A DNA stretch of 64,000 bases, from positions 62,001 through 126,000 of the forward strand of contig CAYYIS010000001.1 in NCBI GenBank assembly GCA_964470965.1, read 5' to 3'. Position numbers and translations under genes: made by a program. Positions 44,082 to 53,040 of this stretch are shown here, one piece after another (position 1 is the first letter of the stretch; every line of letters begins with the position of its first letter). The notes under the pieces are model-generated. The model did not search any database. It was not told where the DNA came from and worked only from the letters and a program-made list of their open reading frames with translations. This DNA is from CAYYIS01 sp964470965 (GTDB taxonomy: Bacteria; JAAXHH01; JABIQT01).

Positions 44082-45452
44082 CTAAATTCCGTTAATGAAC
44101 CGTCCCGGGTTTAACGTCCGTCGCGGGTCGAAGCGGTCCTTGATCTGTTTCATCATGCCCCCGTCGTTGCGGGGTGTTCCCCAGACGCTTATTCGTTCCT
44201 TGAGGGCCACCGGAGCGTGATCAATCGTCAGGCCGCCGGCCATGTCCGAAGCTGCTGCGGTCAATTCTGCAAGAATAGATGCCAGGATATCCACAGTTTT
44301 ATCATCGAACGGTTTCTCAAGATAGAATACTAGTGTCATTGCACCGTTGCCGAAATGGGAGAGCATGGCGCAACCGACCGGCTGGTTTTTACAACGATCC
44401 TCGGCCGTCTGATATAGTCTACCAAGGTCTTCAGGTGGCACACTCGCCCGACAGACAATTCCCGGCAGCATACCATGCGGCACCGCCTGCCCTGTAGGAA
44501 TATCCTGGATCACCTCCAGGGTGAGATCGTAAAGGGCGTCCTTAACGGAAATTACCTGGGTCGCCCCCATGGTTTCACACAGTTTTCTGGCATCTGCCAT
44601 CTGCCATTCGACCGATTCCTCCGGTCCGAAGGCACCGATTATGAGCGGAAACCCCGTATCTCCAAGGCCTCTGCCGGCGCGCCGTGCCAAGATCGCCACC
44701 GGTACCGGGTTGGCCATTTCTATAAAACCGGGCGTGATGTCCGAATCCAGAACCTGCTGTGCCGCCTCCGTGGCAGTGGATATGGAAGGAAAACGGCCGA
44801 TAACCGCCTGCCCGGTCTCTGGTTTCGGTTGCACTTTGAGCGTCACCTCCACCAGGATACCCAGCGTACCCAGCGCCCCGATATACATCTTATTGAGGTC
44901 GTATCCAGCCACATTTTTAACCACTTTGCCGCCGGCTTTCACTACGGTACCATCCGCCTGCACCACTTTCGTTCCGATCACCAGATCCCTTGCCGTGCCG
45001 TACATCCAGCGAAGCGCACCGCTTGAATTGGTAGAGAGAACACCGCCAATAGTGCAAGTGTCAGAGTGGGGAGGGTCGAGCGGAAAATATTGACCTCCCT
45101 GTGCAAGATCCGCCTGCAGGTCTGCCAGCCGAATGCCAGCCTGCACGGTTGCCGTCATATCCGCTGGTGCATATTCGATGACCTGGTTCAGTCGCTCCAG
45201 GGAAACAATCAGGTCCACCCTTTCCGGAGGCATGCCCAGATCCATCTTGGTGCCACCGCCCCGGGGCGCCACCTTCAGCCCCTTTTCCGATGCAAACCCT
45301 ATCACTGCTGCCAGCGTCTCCACGCTATCCGGTGCCACGACCGCGTCGGGGGCAACACCGTCTATGGTCTGATCCGCCAGTGTGGCCTCATCAGCAGGAA
45401 TGTAGTCGGAAACGATTGTTTTGAGATCTTTCTGGAGGTCTGCTAATCTCAT
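44082..45452 (-). CDS. FAD-linked oxidase, GlcE-like
   Basis: A 456-residue PCMH-type FAD-binding protein. The N-terminal half has APRGGGTKMDLG, IGGVLSTNSSGALR and the AGYDLNKMYIGALGTLGI segment typical of glycolate oxidase subunit E; the C-terminus ends in DPRRTLNPGRF, typical of the oxidase C-terminal cap. It is longer than E. coli GlcE (about 350 residues), so it may act alone or with the GlcD-like protein encoded at 54069-55544. No GlcF iron-sulfur subunit is present. It overlaps the corrinoid-activator gene by 4 nt. Confidence 0.85.
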   Translation of the reverse strand: MRLADLQKDLKTIVSDYIPADEATLADQTIDGVAPDAVVAPDSVETLAAVIGFASEKGLKVAPRGGGTKMDLGMPPERVDLIVSLERLNQVIEYAPADMTATVQAGIRLADLQADLAQGGQYFPLDPPHSDTCTIGGVLSTNSSGALRWMYGTARDLVIGTKVVQADGTVVKAGGKVVKNVAGYDLNKMYIGALGTLGILVEVTLKVQPKPETGQAVIGRFPSISTATEAAQQVLDSDITPGFIEMANPVPVAILARRAGRGLGDTGFPLIIGAFGPEESVEWQMADARKLCETMGATQVISVKDALYDLTLEVIQDIPTGQAVPHGMLPGIVCRASVPPEDLGRLYQTAEDRCKNQPVGCAMLSHFGNGAMTLVFYLEKPFDDKTVDILASILAELTAAASDMAGGLTIDHAPVALKERISVWGTPRNDGGMMKQIKDRFDPRRTLNPGRFINGI

Positions 45453-47368
45453 GTCAAGTCCATCGGCATCGGTTTAAACTGACAGGCTTCCACAAAGATC
45501 TCGAAGAAATCGGGCATGGTTTCAAGCTCTATATGTTCTACGGATTTGACCAGGCCCTCCAGCGCATTCCTTTTGCGTTGTGACAGCAGCACCTCTCGGG
45601 CGCCTTGCACTGCAGCGTTGCCTACCTTGACGATACGATTTTCAGGTACAGGCGCTAGGAAGCCGATGTCTATGGCGTTGGAGACATTCACGTAGTTTGC
45701 GAATCCTCCGGCCAGATGCAGTCGGTCCACATCGGCAGGAGAGATGCCGAACGCCCGCATGACTATATACTGACCACAGTAGTTGGCCGCCTTAGCCTGC
45801 GCCAGGTTGCTGGCGTCTTCACGGGACAACGTGAGGTTGTGGTCCGGAACGACGACCATTTCATATTGTTTCCGGTCGGCGAACACCCCTTTAGGTGTCA
45901 TCTGCCCATGGCGACGCAATTCCGCCAGAAGATCGATCAGTCCGGAGCCACAGATACCTCGGGGTGGTAGGTCGCCAATGGTGCGCCAGTTGAAAATGCC
46001 ATTATGCCATCGGATCGATTCGATGGCACCCTCGTAACCGGGCATACCATATCGTATGCCCCCGCCTTCGAATGCAGGGCCAGCCGGACAGGATGCAGCG
46101 ATAATGCGTCCACCGCCCGCCACGACTACCTCGGTGTTGGTTCCCACATCCACCAGCATGGAAATTCCGTCCTGTTTGTCAAGGTCAGTGGCCGCCAGAT
46201 CCGCGGCCACATCGCCGCCCACATGACTGGCGATCAGTGGCAGGCCGTAAGCCTTTGCTTTCGGATTAACCCGGATACCGATCCGCCGGGTGCTCTGAAC
46301 GAGGGCCGTGGTGTCCCGCTCTCCCGCGAGGAACTCGTGCTCCACGATCGACTTGTAGGGCTTCTGGCCTATGCTCTGGACGTCCAGTCTGAACAGGATA
46401 TCACGCATGGTGGAATTGCCGGCTACCACCACTTCATAGATTTCCTGACGCACGAACCCCAGGCGTTCGGTTAGTTCCTGAATTTCATGGTTGATGGCAT
46501 TGACCACGGATTTGCGCAGCTCTCCCTGAAACGAGCCGTCATAAGTAATCCGGTACATCACATCGCTGCCGCCAAACCGCTGCGGATTCTCGAAGGAACT
46601 GACATGGACGCTCCGGCCGGATTCCAGGTCCACCAGGTCCATCACTATCGTGGTGGTGCCCAGGTCGATAGCCAGTCCGTACAAGCGGCCGCGATAGGTG
46701 TCGATCGGTCCACCCTCGTAGTACACCGTATCTCCTTCCCGAGTGACTACCGGATCAATCGAGATCCGTTTGTCGTTTGTGAGCGTAAGGATTTTGGGGG
46801 TGCGCCGCAGAGGGGTGAACTCGATCAACGCGTCGGCGTCGGCGACTTTTGCCTGGCAGGCGAGCCGGTAATTGTCCCGGAGAAACGACTCCGCTTCGGT
46901 CCGTGGTTCCAGCGCGTCGACGCCCTGGGTGATCTCGACGATACACTCGTGGCAAAGAGCAGAACGCCCGCAGGAGGTAGGCACCTGGACCGCCAACTCG
47001 TCAGCATACTCGAAAACAGTGCGTCCTGCAGCCAGCTTTCGGAACGCACCGTCGTGGGATATGACACCTTCGCCGTAAACGATGGCCGCATCCTCGTGGC
47101 CTGGTAGGCCTTCCACGATAGCAGCTGTTCCCGTTTCCCAGGCCTTACGGTAATCCAGCTTGTCGTCCCCGCCGCAAAGCATCCGCCCATCCTTCTCACG
47201 GGGTTTGCGCTGATTCCGACATCCAAATTTGGCCGTGCATTCATCGAACCGATTCTTGTACGGACAACGGTACGTCGCCTGCTCGTCCGCATGCACCATC
47301 ATCTCCGAGAACAGCTCTGTGATCCGGTCCAGGCGCTTCTGGTATTCGTCTTTGTCTATTTTTTGCAT
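45449..47368 (-). CDS. Corrinoid reductive activator (RACo/DUF4445 ASKHA protein)
   Basis: A 639-residue ATP-dependent activator that restores cob(I)alamin in corrinoid methyltransferase systems. Order: a cysteine-rich N-terminus (C35, C44, C50, C65), a plant-type [2Fe-2S] ferredoxin domain (C133, C139, C142, C171; CGRSALCHEC spacing) and an ASKHA-fold ATPase (YGLAIDLGTTTIVMDLVDLE, VVAGNSTMRDI, MLVDVGTNTEVVV). The ATG at 47368 is preferred over a TTG at 47395, but it has no clear ribosome site and may be coupled to the small frame upstream. It overlaps the GlcE-like gene by 4 nt. Confidence 0.9.
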   Translation of the reverse strand: MQKIDKDEYQKRLDRITELFSEMMVHADEQATYRCPYKNRFDECTAKFGCRNQRKPREKDGRMLCGGDDKLDYRKAWETGTAAIVEGLPGHEDAAIVYGEGVISHDGAFRKLAAGRTVFEYADELAVQVPTSCGRSALCHECIVEITQGVDALEPRTEAESFLRDNYRLACQAKVADADALIEFTPLRRTPKILTLTNDKRISIDPVVTREGDTVYYEGGPIDTYRGRLYGLAIDLGTTTIVMDLVDLESGRSVHVSSFENPQRFGGSDVMYRITYDGSFQGELRKSVVNAINHEIQELTERLGFVRQEIYEVVVAGNSTMRDILFRLDVQSIGQKPYKSIVEHEFLAGERDTTALVQSTRRIGIRVNPKAKAYGLPLIASHVGGDVAADLAATDLDKQDGISMLVDVGTNTEVVVAGGGRIIAASCPAGPAFEGGGIRYGMPGYEGAIESIRWHNGIFNWRTIGDLPPRGICGSGLIDLLAELRRHGQMTPKGVFADRKQYEMVVVPDHNLTLSREDASNLAQAKAANYCGQYIVMRAFGISPADVDRLHLAGGFANYVNVSNAIDIGFLAPVPENRIVKVGNAAVQGAREVLLSQRKRNALEGLVKSVEHIELETMPDFFEIFVEACQFKPMPMDLT

Positions 47369-47781
47369 GGGGATATATATTTTTTGAATTTCCAATCTTG
47401 TATATTGATAATTTGTTTCAGCACGTCTTCAAGAGTTGGCATATCAGCTTCAACGGTGTCAAAACGCAGGAGTCTCTGCGTTTTGAAAGGAAAAGGTGGT
47501 TTGTGCTGTGCATCATTACTTCTGAAAATCAATAGGTAGTCAATATCTTGACAATGATATCTGGAAAATAACCTTATGGCCCGCGCCGTTTTCCATATCG
47601 ATATTTCAAATATATTGCAGAGTGGCCCATCCACAAACACCAGGGAGCCACACTCATTTGACTGGCCTAAAGGCCGGACTCGATTGCGGCATCTCTTGTG
47701 ATCCGGCTTCTGGTGTGACGATATTTGGACTCCTTCCGGCTGTCTATGTAGGACTGAATGTCCATCCGCGGCATGTTCCAC
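47356..47781 (-). CDS. Unassigned small open frame upstream of the RACo gene
   Basis: A 141-codon frame that I do not recognise. It overlaps the RACo start by 13 nt, an arrangement suitable for translational coupling, and RACo has no ribosome site of its own. Against it, the composition is poor in the first half (many His, Arg and Cys), it has no clear Shine-Dalgarno site, and no domain is visible. The remaining 341 nt up to the corrinoid gene (47782-48122) hold nothing that I can identify. It could be a decayed gene. Confidence 0.3.
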   Translation of the reverse strand: MEHAADGHSVLHRQPEGVQISSHQKPDHKRCRNRVRPLGQSNECGSLVFVDGPLCNIFEISIWKTARAIRLFSRYHCQDIDYLLIFRSNDAQHKPPFPFKTQRLLRFDTVEADMPTLEDVLKQIINIQDWKFKKYISPCKK

Positions 47782-48122
47782 GAAATGATGTGATTTGAGT
47801 TGTGTTACCCCTTGATGGTTTCACGGTGTTGCCCAACGGCTGCGTCGTCAGGCCGGAAGCGCATCAGGCGCTCCGGGTGGTTGCGCAGATTTCCGGAAGA
47901 GATTTTTGTGGCGGTCCATCGCTTGAGGCGGGTGGGTTCAGCGAAGTGGACTCGCTCCATACTAACGGCGCACAGGAGGCGGCGAATAGTGTTGTGGGCC
48001 GAGGTGTATGAGGCCGTGAGTGTTATCTTAAAATTTTACCGAGGGGACGTTGTAAATATTTTGAGTCGTCACAGCCGGATCAAATCGTCTCAAATGTCAC
48101 CCTCCCGCCTTCATCCATGCTT

Positions 48123-48887
48123 CTATCCGCCTTGCTCCTCTTTCAATTCTTCCAGCAGGCGCTTGGCCAGGTCTACGCAGGCGACGGCGTCCTTACCGGT
48201 GCCGTCGGCGCCCATGTCGTCGGCGAATTCCTGCGTTACCGAGGCGCCACCGACCATGATTTTTACATCGTCGCGCAAATCCGCGTCGATGAAGGCGTCA
48301 ATGGTTTTACCCATGTTGGGCATGGTGGTGGTGAGCAGGGCCGACATACCGACCAGCGGTGCTTCGTGCTCTTCCACTGCGTCGATGAATTCGTCCTCGG
48401 AGGTATCCACGCCTAGATCGTGTACCTCCATGCCAGAGCCGCGCAGCATCATGATGCACAAGTTTTTTCCGATGTCATGCAGGTCACCTTTGACCGTCCC
48501 CATGATGACCGTCCCGATGGGCTTGATGCCCGAGGCGGACAGTATCGGTTCGATGTAGGCCATGCCGGCCTTCATGGCCCGGGCGCAGGCAAGGACTTCC
48601 GGGACGAATATGAAGTTCTCCCGGAACTTGATCCCTACGATACTCATTCCGGCGATGAGCCCGTCATCCATGATCTCCAACGCGTCGGTGCCCGCATCGA
48701 GAGCAGCACCGGTCATTTCATCTACACTGTTGTTGTCACCATCAATGAGTGCCGCGGCTATTTCCTGCATGGCCGGCGACGTTCCGGAAAATACATTGAT
48801 GATACGCTCCCGGTCAGCGGGAGCTTCAATAAATTCCTCTATCTCATCCCTGATAAACTCATTCTCTATCGCGTTTATGTCCGGCAT
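48123..48887 (-). CDS. Corrinoid (B12-binding) methyl-carrier protein
   Basis: A 254-residue homologue of MtbC/MttC/MtaC methyl-carrier proteins. A helical cap (about residues 25-110, with VGIKFRENFIFVPEVLACARAM) precedes the Rossmann-like cobalamin domain, whose KGDLHDIGKN motif supplies the lower axial ligand H137. Two more B12-domain features, GMSALLTTTM and IMVGGASVT, follow. It carries a methyl group between a substrate methyltransferase and an acceptor methyltransferase. The product of the next upstream gene (UroD-fold methyltransferase, 26 nt away) and the RACo downstream are its expected partners. An AGAGGAAG ribosome site precedes the ATG. Confidence 0.93.
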   Translation of the reverse strand: MPDINAIENEFIRDEIEEFIEAPADRERIINVFSGTSPAMQEIAAALIDGDNNSVDEMTGAALDAGTDALEIMDDGLIAGMSIVGIKFRENFIFVPEVLACARAMKAGMAYIEPILSASGIKPIGTVIMGTVKGDLHDIGKNLCIMMLRGSGMEVHDLGVDTSEDEFIDAVEEHEAPLVGMSALLTTTMPNMGKTIDAFIDADLRDDVKIMVGGASVTQEFADDMGADGTGKDAVACVDLAKRLLEELKEEQGG

Positions 48888-48913
48888 TACTTCCTCTCAT
48901 TCTGTGCTTGTTT

Positions 48914-49957
48914 TTACGCCGCATGCTCCATATGCCATTCCCGGACTGCGATCGGAATTTCTTTGAGGTTTTCGATTGAGGTTTGCAGCGGGATGGCACA
49001 TTCCGGACCTACCAGCTGTACACCGGAATCCAGGTTCTTGTAGACTTCGGCACGTACCTCTTCTGGCCCGCGGGCGAACAGCGTTTCGGGATTGTTAATG
49101 TTTCCCACCAGCGAAATGCGTTCCTTCACCACATCCATAGATTCGTCCGGTTCGTTCTTGGAGTCGTAGTGAAAAGCGGCAAAACCCGTCTGTGCGATGT
49201 AATCCATCCGGTCCACGGTCCGACCACAGATATGCATAATCAACGGTATAGGAATCCGCTCTACAAGTTCAATGTGCAGGTCGAGTAAAAACCGTTTGTA
49301 GTACTCACCGCTGACCAGATCGCCGGTTGCATGGTCCGGTAGCGTCAGGGCGTCAGCGCCGGCCTCTATCTGTGCGATGCCGAATTCTATGGTGGCTTCT
49401 TTCATGCGGTCCAGCGCCAGCTTGGTCCTGCCGGGATCGTCCAGGGACAGGAGCAGAAACGGTTCGACGCCGAAGCAATGGTAGCCCAGTGACCACGGTC
49501 CCATTGTTTTGCCAATGACGGCCACTTCATCACCGTATTCTTTCTTAAGCTTTGTAATAGCGTCAAGTACACACTTTGTATCTTGATGGGTCAGATAGTC
49601 CGATGGGATCTTGATGTCGTCCGCATCTTCCCAGATAGGCTCACCCATTTTCACGGTCGGCCAGTTGTCCTTTTGCTCCCACTGAATATTGCAGCCCAGG
49701 GCCGATGACTCCTGTATAATAGTAAATACCGGCATGATGGAATCAAACCCGAGTTCGGTGTATCCGGTCGCAGCCAGGCGGGCCATCAGTTCGGGATTCC
49801 GGTTGGCTTCCGGAAACGGCGCGTCTACCAGGTCCATCAGTTCCACGGTGGCGACGGACGTGGGATTGCACACGGGCGTACGATCCACCGGTTTCCTGTC
49901 AAGCGCAGCCAGCACGCGTTCGCGTCCTGTCATAGGGGGTACGGTTGTTATGGTCAT
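48914..49957 (-). CDS. UroD-fold corrinoid methyltransferase (MtaA/CmuA-like)
   Basis: A 347-residue uroporphyrinogen-decarboxylase-superfamily protein whose zinc site is that of the methyltransferase branch: H242 and C244 (IMHICGRT) plus C320 (VGPECAIP). True UroD lacks this His-x-Cys...Cys site. Relatives move methyl groups between cobalamin and a thiol, or demethylate the primary substrate in some bacterial systems. As no coenzyme M genes are visible, the acceptor may be another thiol or tetrahydrofolate, or this may be the substrate-specific enzyme. It lies 26 nt before the corrinoid gene. Confidence 0.87.
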   Translation of the reverse strand: MTITTVPPMTGRERVLAALDRKPVDRTPVCNPTSVATVELMDLVDAPFPEANRNPELMARLAATGYTELGFDSIMPVFTIIQESSALGCNIQWEQKDNWPTVKMGEPIWEDADDIKIPSDYLTHQDTKCVLDAITKLKKEYGDEVAVIGKTMGPWSLGYHCFGVEPFLLLSLDDPGRTKLALDRMKEATIEFGIAQIEAGADALTLPDHATGDLVSGEYYKRFLLDLHIELVERIPIPLIMHICGRTVDRMDYIAQTGFAAFHYDSKNEPDESMDVVKERISLVGNINNPETLFARGPEEVRAEVYKNLDSGVQLVGPECAIPLQTSIENLKEIPIAVREWHMEHAA

Positions 49958-50006
49958 GGTTGTCCTTATTTTCCAAGGGTTGTACCTGATGAATTTTATC
50001 CTTGAT

Positions 50007-50645
50007 TTACCTGTCCTGCTGACTCGGGGCGGCTAAAACGCCCCGGGAGGTGGTGGCTTCCTGTTCCCGCAGGGCAGCTCGGACATTTGGGGCACGCACT
50101 AGCAGGAGTCCGAGCATGGCATCATGAGGCTGGCCACACGGAAAACTGATCAGGTCGAGACGCTGTCCCTCCTCTTTCATCTGTCCCAGCTTCATCAGGC
50201 CGCCGGCAATGAACGAGATGCGTTTTACCTTATCTTTCCCTTCGCCCTCCGCGATGACCTGATACCGGCCGTTTTCTTGGCTGACGATTTTCATCGTGTC
50301 CCCGGACTTCTTATCAAAAACCTGCAATGGCCGTGGTGTCAGTTTCTTATCCGAAGGCAGTTTGCAGGCTTCCAGGAATACGCGTTTTATCGCCAGTTCA
50401 TGTTCCTGGCCGCACGGGAATCGGAGCAACCCGTCTGAATCGACGTCCATGCCACCCAGGAAACACATGGCGTTGTTCAGGAATGCGACGCGTCCCGATG
50501 CGGCTTCCAGGCCGCTGTACGTATGCACCAGGTACGCAGGTCCCGCATCCTGAGACTGACGGTACAGAGCGATAGAGATATCATGACAGTGCGGATCCAT
50601 GGGCACCAGTTCGATACGTCTGCCTATTTCAAGGGTCTGACCCAT
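50007..50645 (-). CDS. Uncharacterised three-repeat protein with PxxxxH(D/E) motifs
   Basis: A 212-residue protein that matches no family I know. It contains three copies of a short unit, roughly hydrophobic-x-hydrophobic-Pro then His-Asp/Glu and a helix: VPMDPHCHDISIALY (14-28), RFPCGQEHELAIKRV (75-89) and SFPCGQPHDAMLGLL (167-181). Copies 2 and 3 share FPCGQxH, and the segments before them (RVAFLNNAMCFLGGM and RISFIAGGLMKLGQM) also match. The repeated His and Cys suggest metal or cofactor binding. ATG 50645 has GAGG 8 nt upstream and sits 13 nt after the preceding gene; a longer frame would overlap it. The context is corrinoid methyl transfer. Confidence 0.7.
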   Translation of the reverse strand: MGQTLEIGRRIELVPMDPHCHDISIALYRQSQDAGPAYLVHTYSGLEAASGRVAFLNNAMCFLGGMDVDSDGLLRFPCGQEHELAIKRVFLEACKLPSDKKLTPRPLQVFDKKSGDTMKIVSQENGRYQVIAEGEGKDKVKRISFIAGGLMKLGQMKEEGQRLDLISFPCGQPHDAMLGLLLVRAPNVRAALREQEATTSRGVLAAPSQQDR

Positions 50646-50658
50646 ACGGTATACCTCG

Positions 50659-50934
50659 CTAATTGATACAGAACCATTTACTATTGTACTCGCGCTCAAT
50701 TTCCTCTATTAGTGCTTCCATAACGATTTCGGCACTGCCGGACCGTTCCTTTTTTTCCGTCCATCGCCACTGATCCAGGTATGCATCTGTGCCGGCCAGA
50801 CCTTCCGCCATGGCTACCCGGTCGATTTCAAACTGGAACCATTCCGGCATCTGGCGGTTCACCGGCCGCTTGCCATGGTAGACTCTAACTTGCGCGGGTA
50901 TGTCTCTCCAATAGAGAACCTGATAGACCGTCAT
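50659..50934 (-). CDS. 'Virulence factor' family small protein (PF13769-like)
   Basis: A 91-residue protein resembling the family named 'virulence factor' after a staphylococcal gene: YQVLYWRDIPAQVRVY, KRPVNRQMPEWFQ, IDRVAMAEGLAGTDAYLDQW and ERSGSAEIVMEAL. The name reflects a distant founder and does not imply pathogenicity. From memory, related genes occur beside methyltransferase and corrinoid genes in environmental bacteria, as here. The molecular role is unknown. It is 60 nt downstream of the homocysteine methyltransferase gene. Confidence 0.75.
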   Translation of the reverse strand: MTVYQVLYWRDIPAQVRVYHGKRPVNRQMPEWFQFEIDRVAMAEGLAGTDAYLDQWRWTEKKERSGSAEIVMEALIEEIEREYNSKWFCIN

Positions 50935-50994
50935 TGAACGTCTTACCTATTAATTCATCGATCATTAGAAAAGGCGGTAGACCTATGGATCAAT

Positions 50995-52011
50995 CTAATC
51001 CGCCTGCACGATTCTGGACCGTTCGTCCACCACCTGGCGGAACGCACGGATATGCTCAGGGCCAGTGCCGCAGCAACCCCCTACCATAAACGCGCCTGCG
51101 TCAAGGAGTTCAGGGAGATAGCTTGCCATCTCCTCCGGGCTTTGTGAATAGTAGGTGTTGTGGTTTTCGTCGAGTTGGGCTTTGCCCGCGTTGGGGTGAG
51201 TCATCATGTGCTTCGGTTTCATGCCTCGCTGTTCCATTGCAGCGCTCAGCTGCCGGGTGCCGATGATCGCATAGGGCATACCTGTATGCTCATCCCGTCT
51301 CGACTCCGCGCCGCAGTTAAGGCCCAGAAGCTGGACGCTGTCCAGGAGGTCCACGCCATCGGACAACTCTCCACTGGCGAGAATGTCCAGAAGATCCACC
51401 GCGGAATTGCCCCAGTCTGTCTTGTAGATCACGTTTCCGGTATCGCGGTCCTTTGTGTATTTGTATGTCAGGTTCACCGCAATAGGGAGACCGAACTGGC
51501 GGATCATATCAACTGCTATGGCCGCCTCTTTGGCAGAAAACATGGTTTCTATGCAGAAAAAATCCACACCGCTTTCCGCGAGGATGGCCGCCACCTTCTC
51601 ATGGGCGTCTCTGGCCACTTGGTTTGGGATGCCGAATACCGTGTCGCCGCTATCCGCCTCGATGGCGCCCGGCAGCGGACCGATCGAACCGCCCAAATAC
51701 ACCTCTTTCTCACTTCGTTCGATGGCTGCCCTGGCCAATTCCACCGAACGCCTCACAAGGTTATCCGACTCCGATGGGTCTTTGTCGGCCATCTCTAGAT
51801 GTGGGAAAGACGCCACGAACGTGTTGGTTTCTATAGCATCCGATCCCGCTTCGATATAATCAAAATGGATATCCGTCACTGCTTCCGGATGCAGCTCATT
51901 CGCAAGTGCGCTGTTCGCCAGTTCGATCCCCCTGGCAAACAACTGAGATCCGAATCCCCCGTCGAAAATAATCGGATCGGGATCGTTTAGTCTATCTATG
52001 AATGACTTCAT
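50995..52011 (-). CDS. Homocysteine S-methyltransferase family protein
   Basis: A 338-residue barrel enzyme of the betaine-homocysteine/S-methylmethionine methyltransferase family. Zinc ligands are C233 (GLNCGAES) and C313/C314 (GGCCGTG); IIFDGGFGSQL at the N-terminus is standard. It should transfer a methyl group to a thiol such as homocysteine, which would make it the acceptor enzyme for the nearby corrinoid protein or a stand-alone donor-specific methyltransferase. The KYTKDRDTGNV insertion near residue 185 may shape specificity. Its ATG overlaps the upstream stop by 4 nt. Confidence 0.88.
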   Translation of the reverse strand: MKSFIDRLNDPDPIIFDGGFGSQLFARGIELANSALANELHPEAVTDIHFDYIEAGSDAIETNTFVASFPHLEMADKDPSESDNLVRRSVELARAAIERSEKEVYLGGSIGPLPGAIEADSGDTVFGIPNQVARDAHEKVAAILAESGVDFFCIETMFSAKEAAIAVDMIRQFGLPIAVNLTYKYTKDRDTGNVIYKTDWGNSAVDLLDILASGELSDGVDLLDSVQLLGLNCGAESRRDEHTGMPYAIIGTRQLSAAMEQRGMKPKHMMTHPNAGKAQLDENHNTYYSQSPEEMASYLPELLDAGAFMVGGCCGTGPEHIRAFRQVVDERSRIVQAD

Positions 52012-52967
52012 GATGCCGTTGCCTGTCCTTCAAAATTGATCTCGCCTCTTACGTTCATCTCCATCGGACGCAGGCTGTGATATATGAATGTATTGATCGG
52101 TGTCTCTACGCCAGTTTCCTGTCCCATCCGTACTACGGCACCCACCTGGTTTTCGAGTTCCGAGTATCGGCCGGCCATCACGTCCCGTTGCATGGATGCT
52201 GTACCGCCGTATTCCACGCTGTCCAGGATAGCCATGGTTTTAGCCACGATATCTTCGGGCAGCGCTATGTTCCTGGCCTTCGCCACCGCATGAATTTCTT
52301 CCATAGCCCTCTCCAACAGACGGCGCGTGCCGGGCTGGCTGCGCACCGCACCGATGGGTGCCCGGGTCACACCGCCTACGCCGCTCCACGAGGCGATGAG
52401 AATGTATTTGCGCCACATAGCCGCCTGGATGTCCTGGGGTGCATCCACGATCAGGCCCTTTGCACGGGAAAATGCCTCATGCAATTTATCGACCCGACCG
52501 CTCCGTCGGTTGTCCCATTCCCCGAAGTTGACAAACGGTTCATAAGCCACATGCTGAATATAGCCGGGACCGGCTTTGAACGAAACGATACCGCATACGC
52601 CGCCCAACACGTGTTTCCATCCCAGCACCTCGGCCAGTTGGCCCGGTGCTTCCACGCCATTTTCCATAGGGAGCACGTAAGTATCCGGGCCGATCATCGG
52701 GCGTATGGCCTCCGCCGCCTCAGATACCTGCCAGCATTTAACGCAGACGATAACCACATCGACGATGCCTGCCTCAACCGGGTCATCGGTAGCATCTACC
52801 GGCTTTACTACGAAGTCACCTTTGGTGCTCTCGACCTTTAACCCATGTTTCCGCATCGTCTGAAGATGCTCTCCACGGGCTATAAACACCACATCTTCAC
52901 CTGCTTCGGCAAGACGACCGCCATAGTAGCCTCCGACACCGCCTGCACCGAACACCGCAATCCGCAC
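52008..52967 (-). CDS. Ketopantoate reductase family (PanE/ApbA-like)
   Basis: A 319-residue NADP-dependent 2-keto acid reductase of the 2-dehydropantoate 2-reductase family. RIAVFGAGGVGGYYGGRLAEAG binds the nucleotide and VCVKCWQ carries the catalytic lysine. The start is GTG at 52967, 5 nt after AGGAGG; the GTG at 52973 overlaps the ribosome site. In an operon with 2-hydroxyacid enzymes and no pantothenate genes, it more likely reduces another branched keto acid. It is coupled to the methyltransferase gene by a 4-nt overlap. Confidence 0.85.
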   Translation of the reverse strand: MRIAVFGAGGVGGYYGGRLAEAGEDVVFIARGEHLQTMRKHGLKVESTKGDFVVKPVDATDDPVEAGIVDVVIVCVKCWQVSEAAEAIRPMIGPDTYVLPMENGVEAPGQLAEVLGWKHVLGGVCGIVSFKAGPGYIQHVAYEPFVNFGEWDNRRSGRVDKLHEAFSRAKGLIVDAPQDIQAAMWRKYILIASWSGVGGVTRAPIGAVRSQPGTRRLLERAMEEIHAVAKARNIALPEDIVAKTMAILDSVEYGGTASMQRDVMAGRYSELENQVGAVVRMGQETGVETPINTFIYHSLRPMEMNVRGEINFEGQATAS

Positions 52968-53006
52968 GTTCACCTCCTGGACAAATTACACCATTATCGG
53001 TCCGTC

Positions 53007-53035
53007 AATATATAGGTTGCCATCTATTATCGCAA
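53007..53035 (-). promoter_or_regulatory. Possible internal promoter before the panE-like gene
   Basis: Minus-strand TTGCGA (53030-53035), 17-nt spacer, TATATT (53007-53012), in the 73-nt gap between the dehydrogenase stop and the panE-like start. The -10 is good and the -35 weak. Confidence 0.33.
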
Positions 53036-53040
53036 CACCA

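Noticed and set aside
47800..48558. 252-codon plus-strand open frame
   Set aside because: Most of it is antisense to the clearly recognisable corrinoid protein gene, and the translation has no domain and an unnatural Ser/Arg/Met-rich composition.
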